Assembly (NCBI GenBank): GCA_017305815.1
Contig: JAFKJZ010000221.1
Span: 1 to 5,491 of the forward strand
Origin: Hyphomicrobiales bacterium
GTDB lineage: Bacteria > Pseudomonadota > Alphaproteobacteria > Rhizobiales > Kaistiaceae
Reading direction: 5' to 3'
DNA length: 5,491 nt
Shown: positions 5,250 through 5,491 of the stretch, one piece after another
Numbering within the stretch: position 1 is the stretch's first letter
Layout: each line of letters begins with the position of its first letter
The notes under the pieces: model-generated
What the model was told of the DNA's origin: nothing
Database searches by the model: none
The model's input: the letters and a program-made list of their open reading frames with translations, nothing else
Program-made: the position numbers and the translations under genes

Positions 5250-5491
5250 AGAAATCTTCGAGTGTCAGTTCGCGCGACATGACGATGTTGCCGGCGGAGA
5301 GGCCGCAATCGACCGGCAGCACCGTGCCCGTGACGGCGCTGGCCGCGTCCGACGCCAGGAAGACGATGACTCGCGCCACTTCGGCCGGCTCGACGATGCG
5401 ACCGAGCGGATACCAACGCTGCAATGTCTCCAGCACCTTCGGGTCCTTGGCCGCGCGCTGCTCCCAGAGCGGCGTCCGCACCGTTCCCGGC
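5248..5491 (-). CDS. short-chain dehydrogenase/reductase (SDR), C-terminal part
   Basis: The last 80 residues of a classical SDR oxidoreductase, cut by the right edge; its TGxxxGxG cofactor motif and Tyr-x-x-x-Lys active site lie outside. The visible frame opens with PGTVRTPLW, the conserved Pro-Gly segment after the active-site helix, then YPLGRIVEPAEVARVIVFLASD and the closing TGTVLPVDCGLSAG. These match the end of the family in order and spacing, except that the usual Asp-Gly-Gly reads Asp-Cys-Gly. A 10-residue tail (MSRELTLEDF) follows. The GTG at 5481 lies inside the conserved segment and is not the true start. It is the most upstream visible gene of the leftward operon and probably oxidises or reduces a hydroxyl or ketone in the same pathway as the two Gfo/Idh/MocA enzymes. 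Substrate and cofactor preference cannot be judged from this part. Confidence 0.9.
   Translation of the reverse strand, partial: PGTVRTPLWEQRAAKDPKVLETLQRWYPLGRIVEPAEVARVIVFLASDAASAVTGTVLPVDCGLSAGNIVMSRELTLEDF

Noticed and set aside
5237..5416. 60-codon N-terminal extension of the upstream Gfo/Idh/MocA protein
   Set aside because: Arg-rich, overlaps the SDR coding sequence in another frame, and the ATG at 5236 has a good ribosome binding site and the normal family start.

Overview
This GC-rich window looks like the chromosome or a large replicon of an alphaproteobacterium, most likely a member of the Rhizobiales. That placement is inferred from the strong G/C bias at third codon positions and the rhizobial flavour of the protein families (DIPP-like Nudix, paired Gfo/Idh/MocA dehydrogenases with an SDR); there is no rRNA or other marker gene. 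No CRISPR array, tRNA, insertion sequence or phage gene was seen.

Layout: (1) 1-1128, plus strand: the 3' part of an O-antigen ligase/polymerase-like (Wzy_C) membrane protein, cut by the left edge. (2) 1135-1884, minus: a class I SAM-dependent methyltransferase, tail-to-tail with the polymerase and only 6 bp away. (3) 1885-2223: GC-rich non-coding DNA. (4) 2224-2718, minus: a Nudix hydrolase of the diphosphoinositol-polyphosphate/Ap-n-A type. (5) 2719-3167: non-coding, with an A/T-rich core holding a 25-bp inverted repeat, a CRP-like palindrome and -10-like hexamers. (6) 3168-3200: a strong intrinsic terminator reading leftward. (7) 3215 to beyond the right edge, minus: a tight operon of an SDR oxidoreductase (partial), then two Gfo/Idh/MocA oxidoreductases, with gaps of 11 and 12 bp and Shine-Dalgarno sequences that overlap or abut the preceding stop codons.

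The three oxidoreductases are probably co-translated and form part of a sugar, polyol or sugar-acid oxidation pathway. The substrate cannot be read from the sequence, and any transporter or regulator would lie to the right of the window. The left part (polymerase, methyltransferase) fits a surface-polysaccharide locus, but the opposite orientations mean a shared function is only a guess.

The most notable points are: the last Gfo/Idh/MocA gene appears to have lost its usual C-terminal helix and ends in a shifted frame, with what looks like the ancestral tail still present in another frame; and the A/T-rich intergenic island carries several unassigned regulatory-looking elements. I did not find a convincing undescribed multi-gene system.
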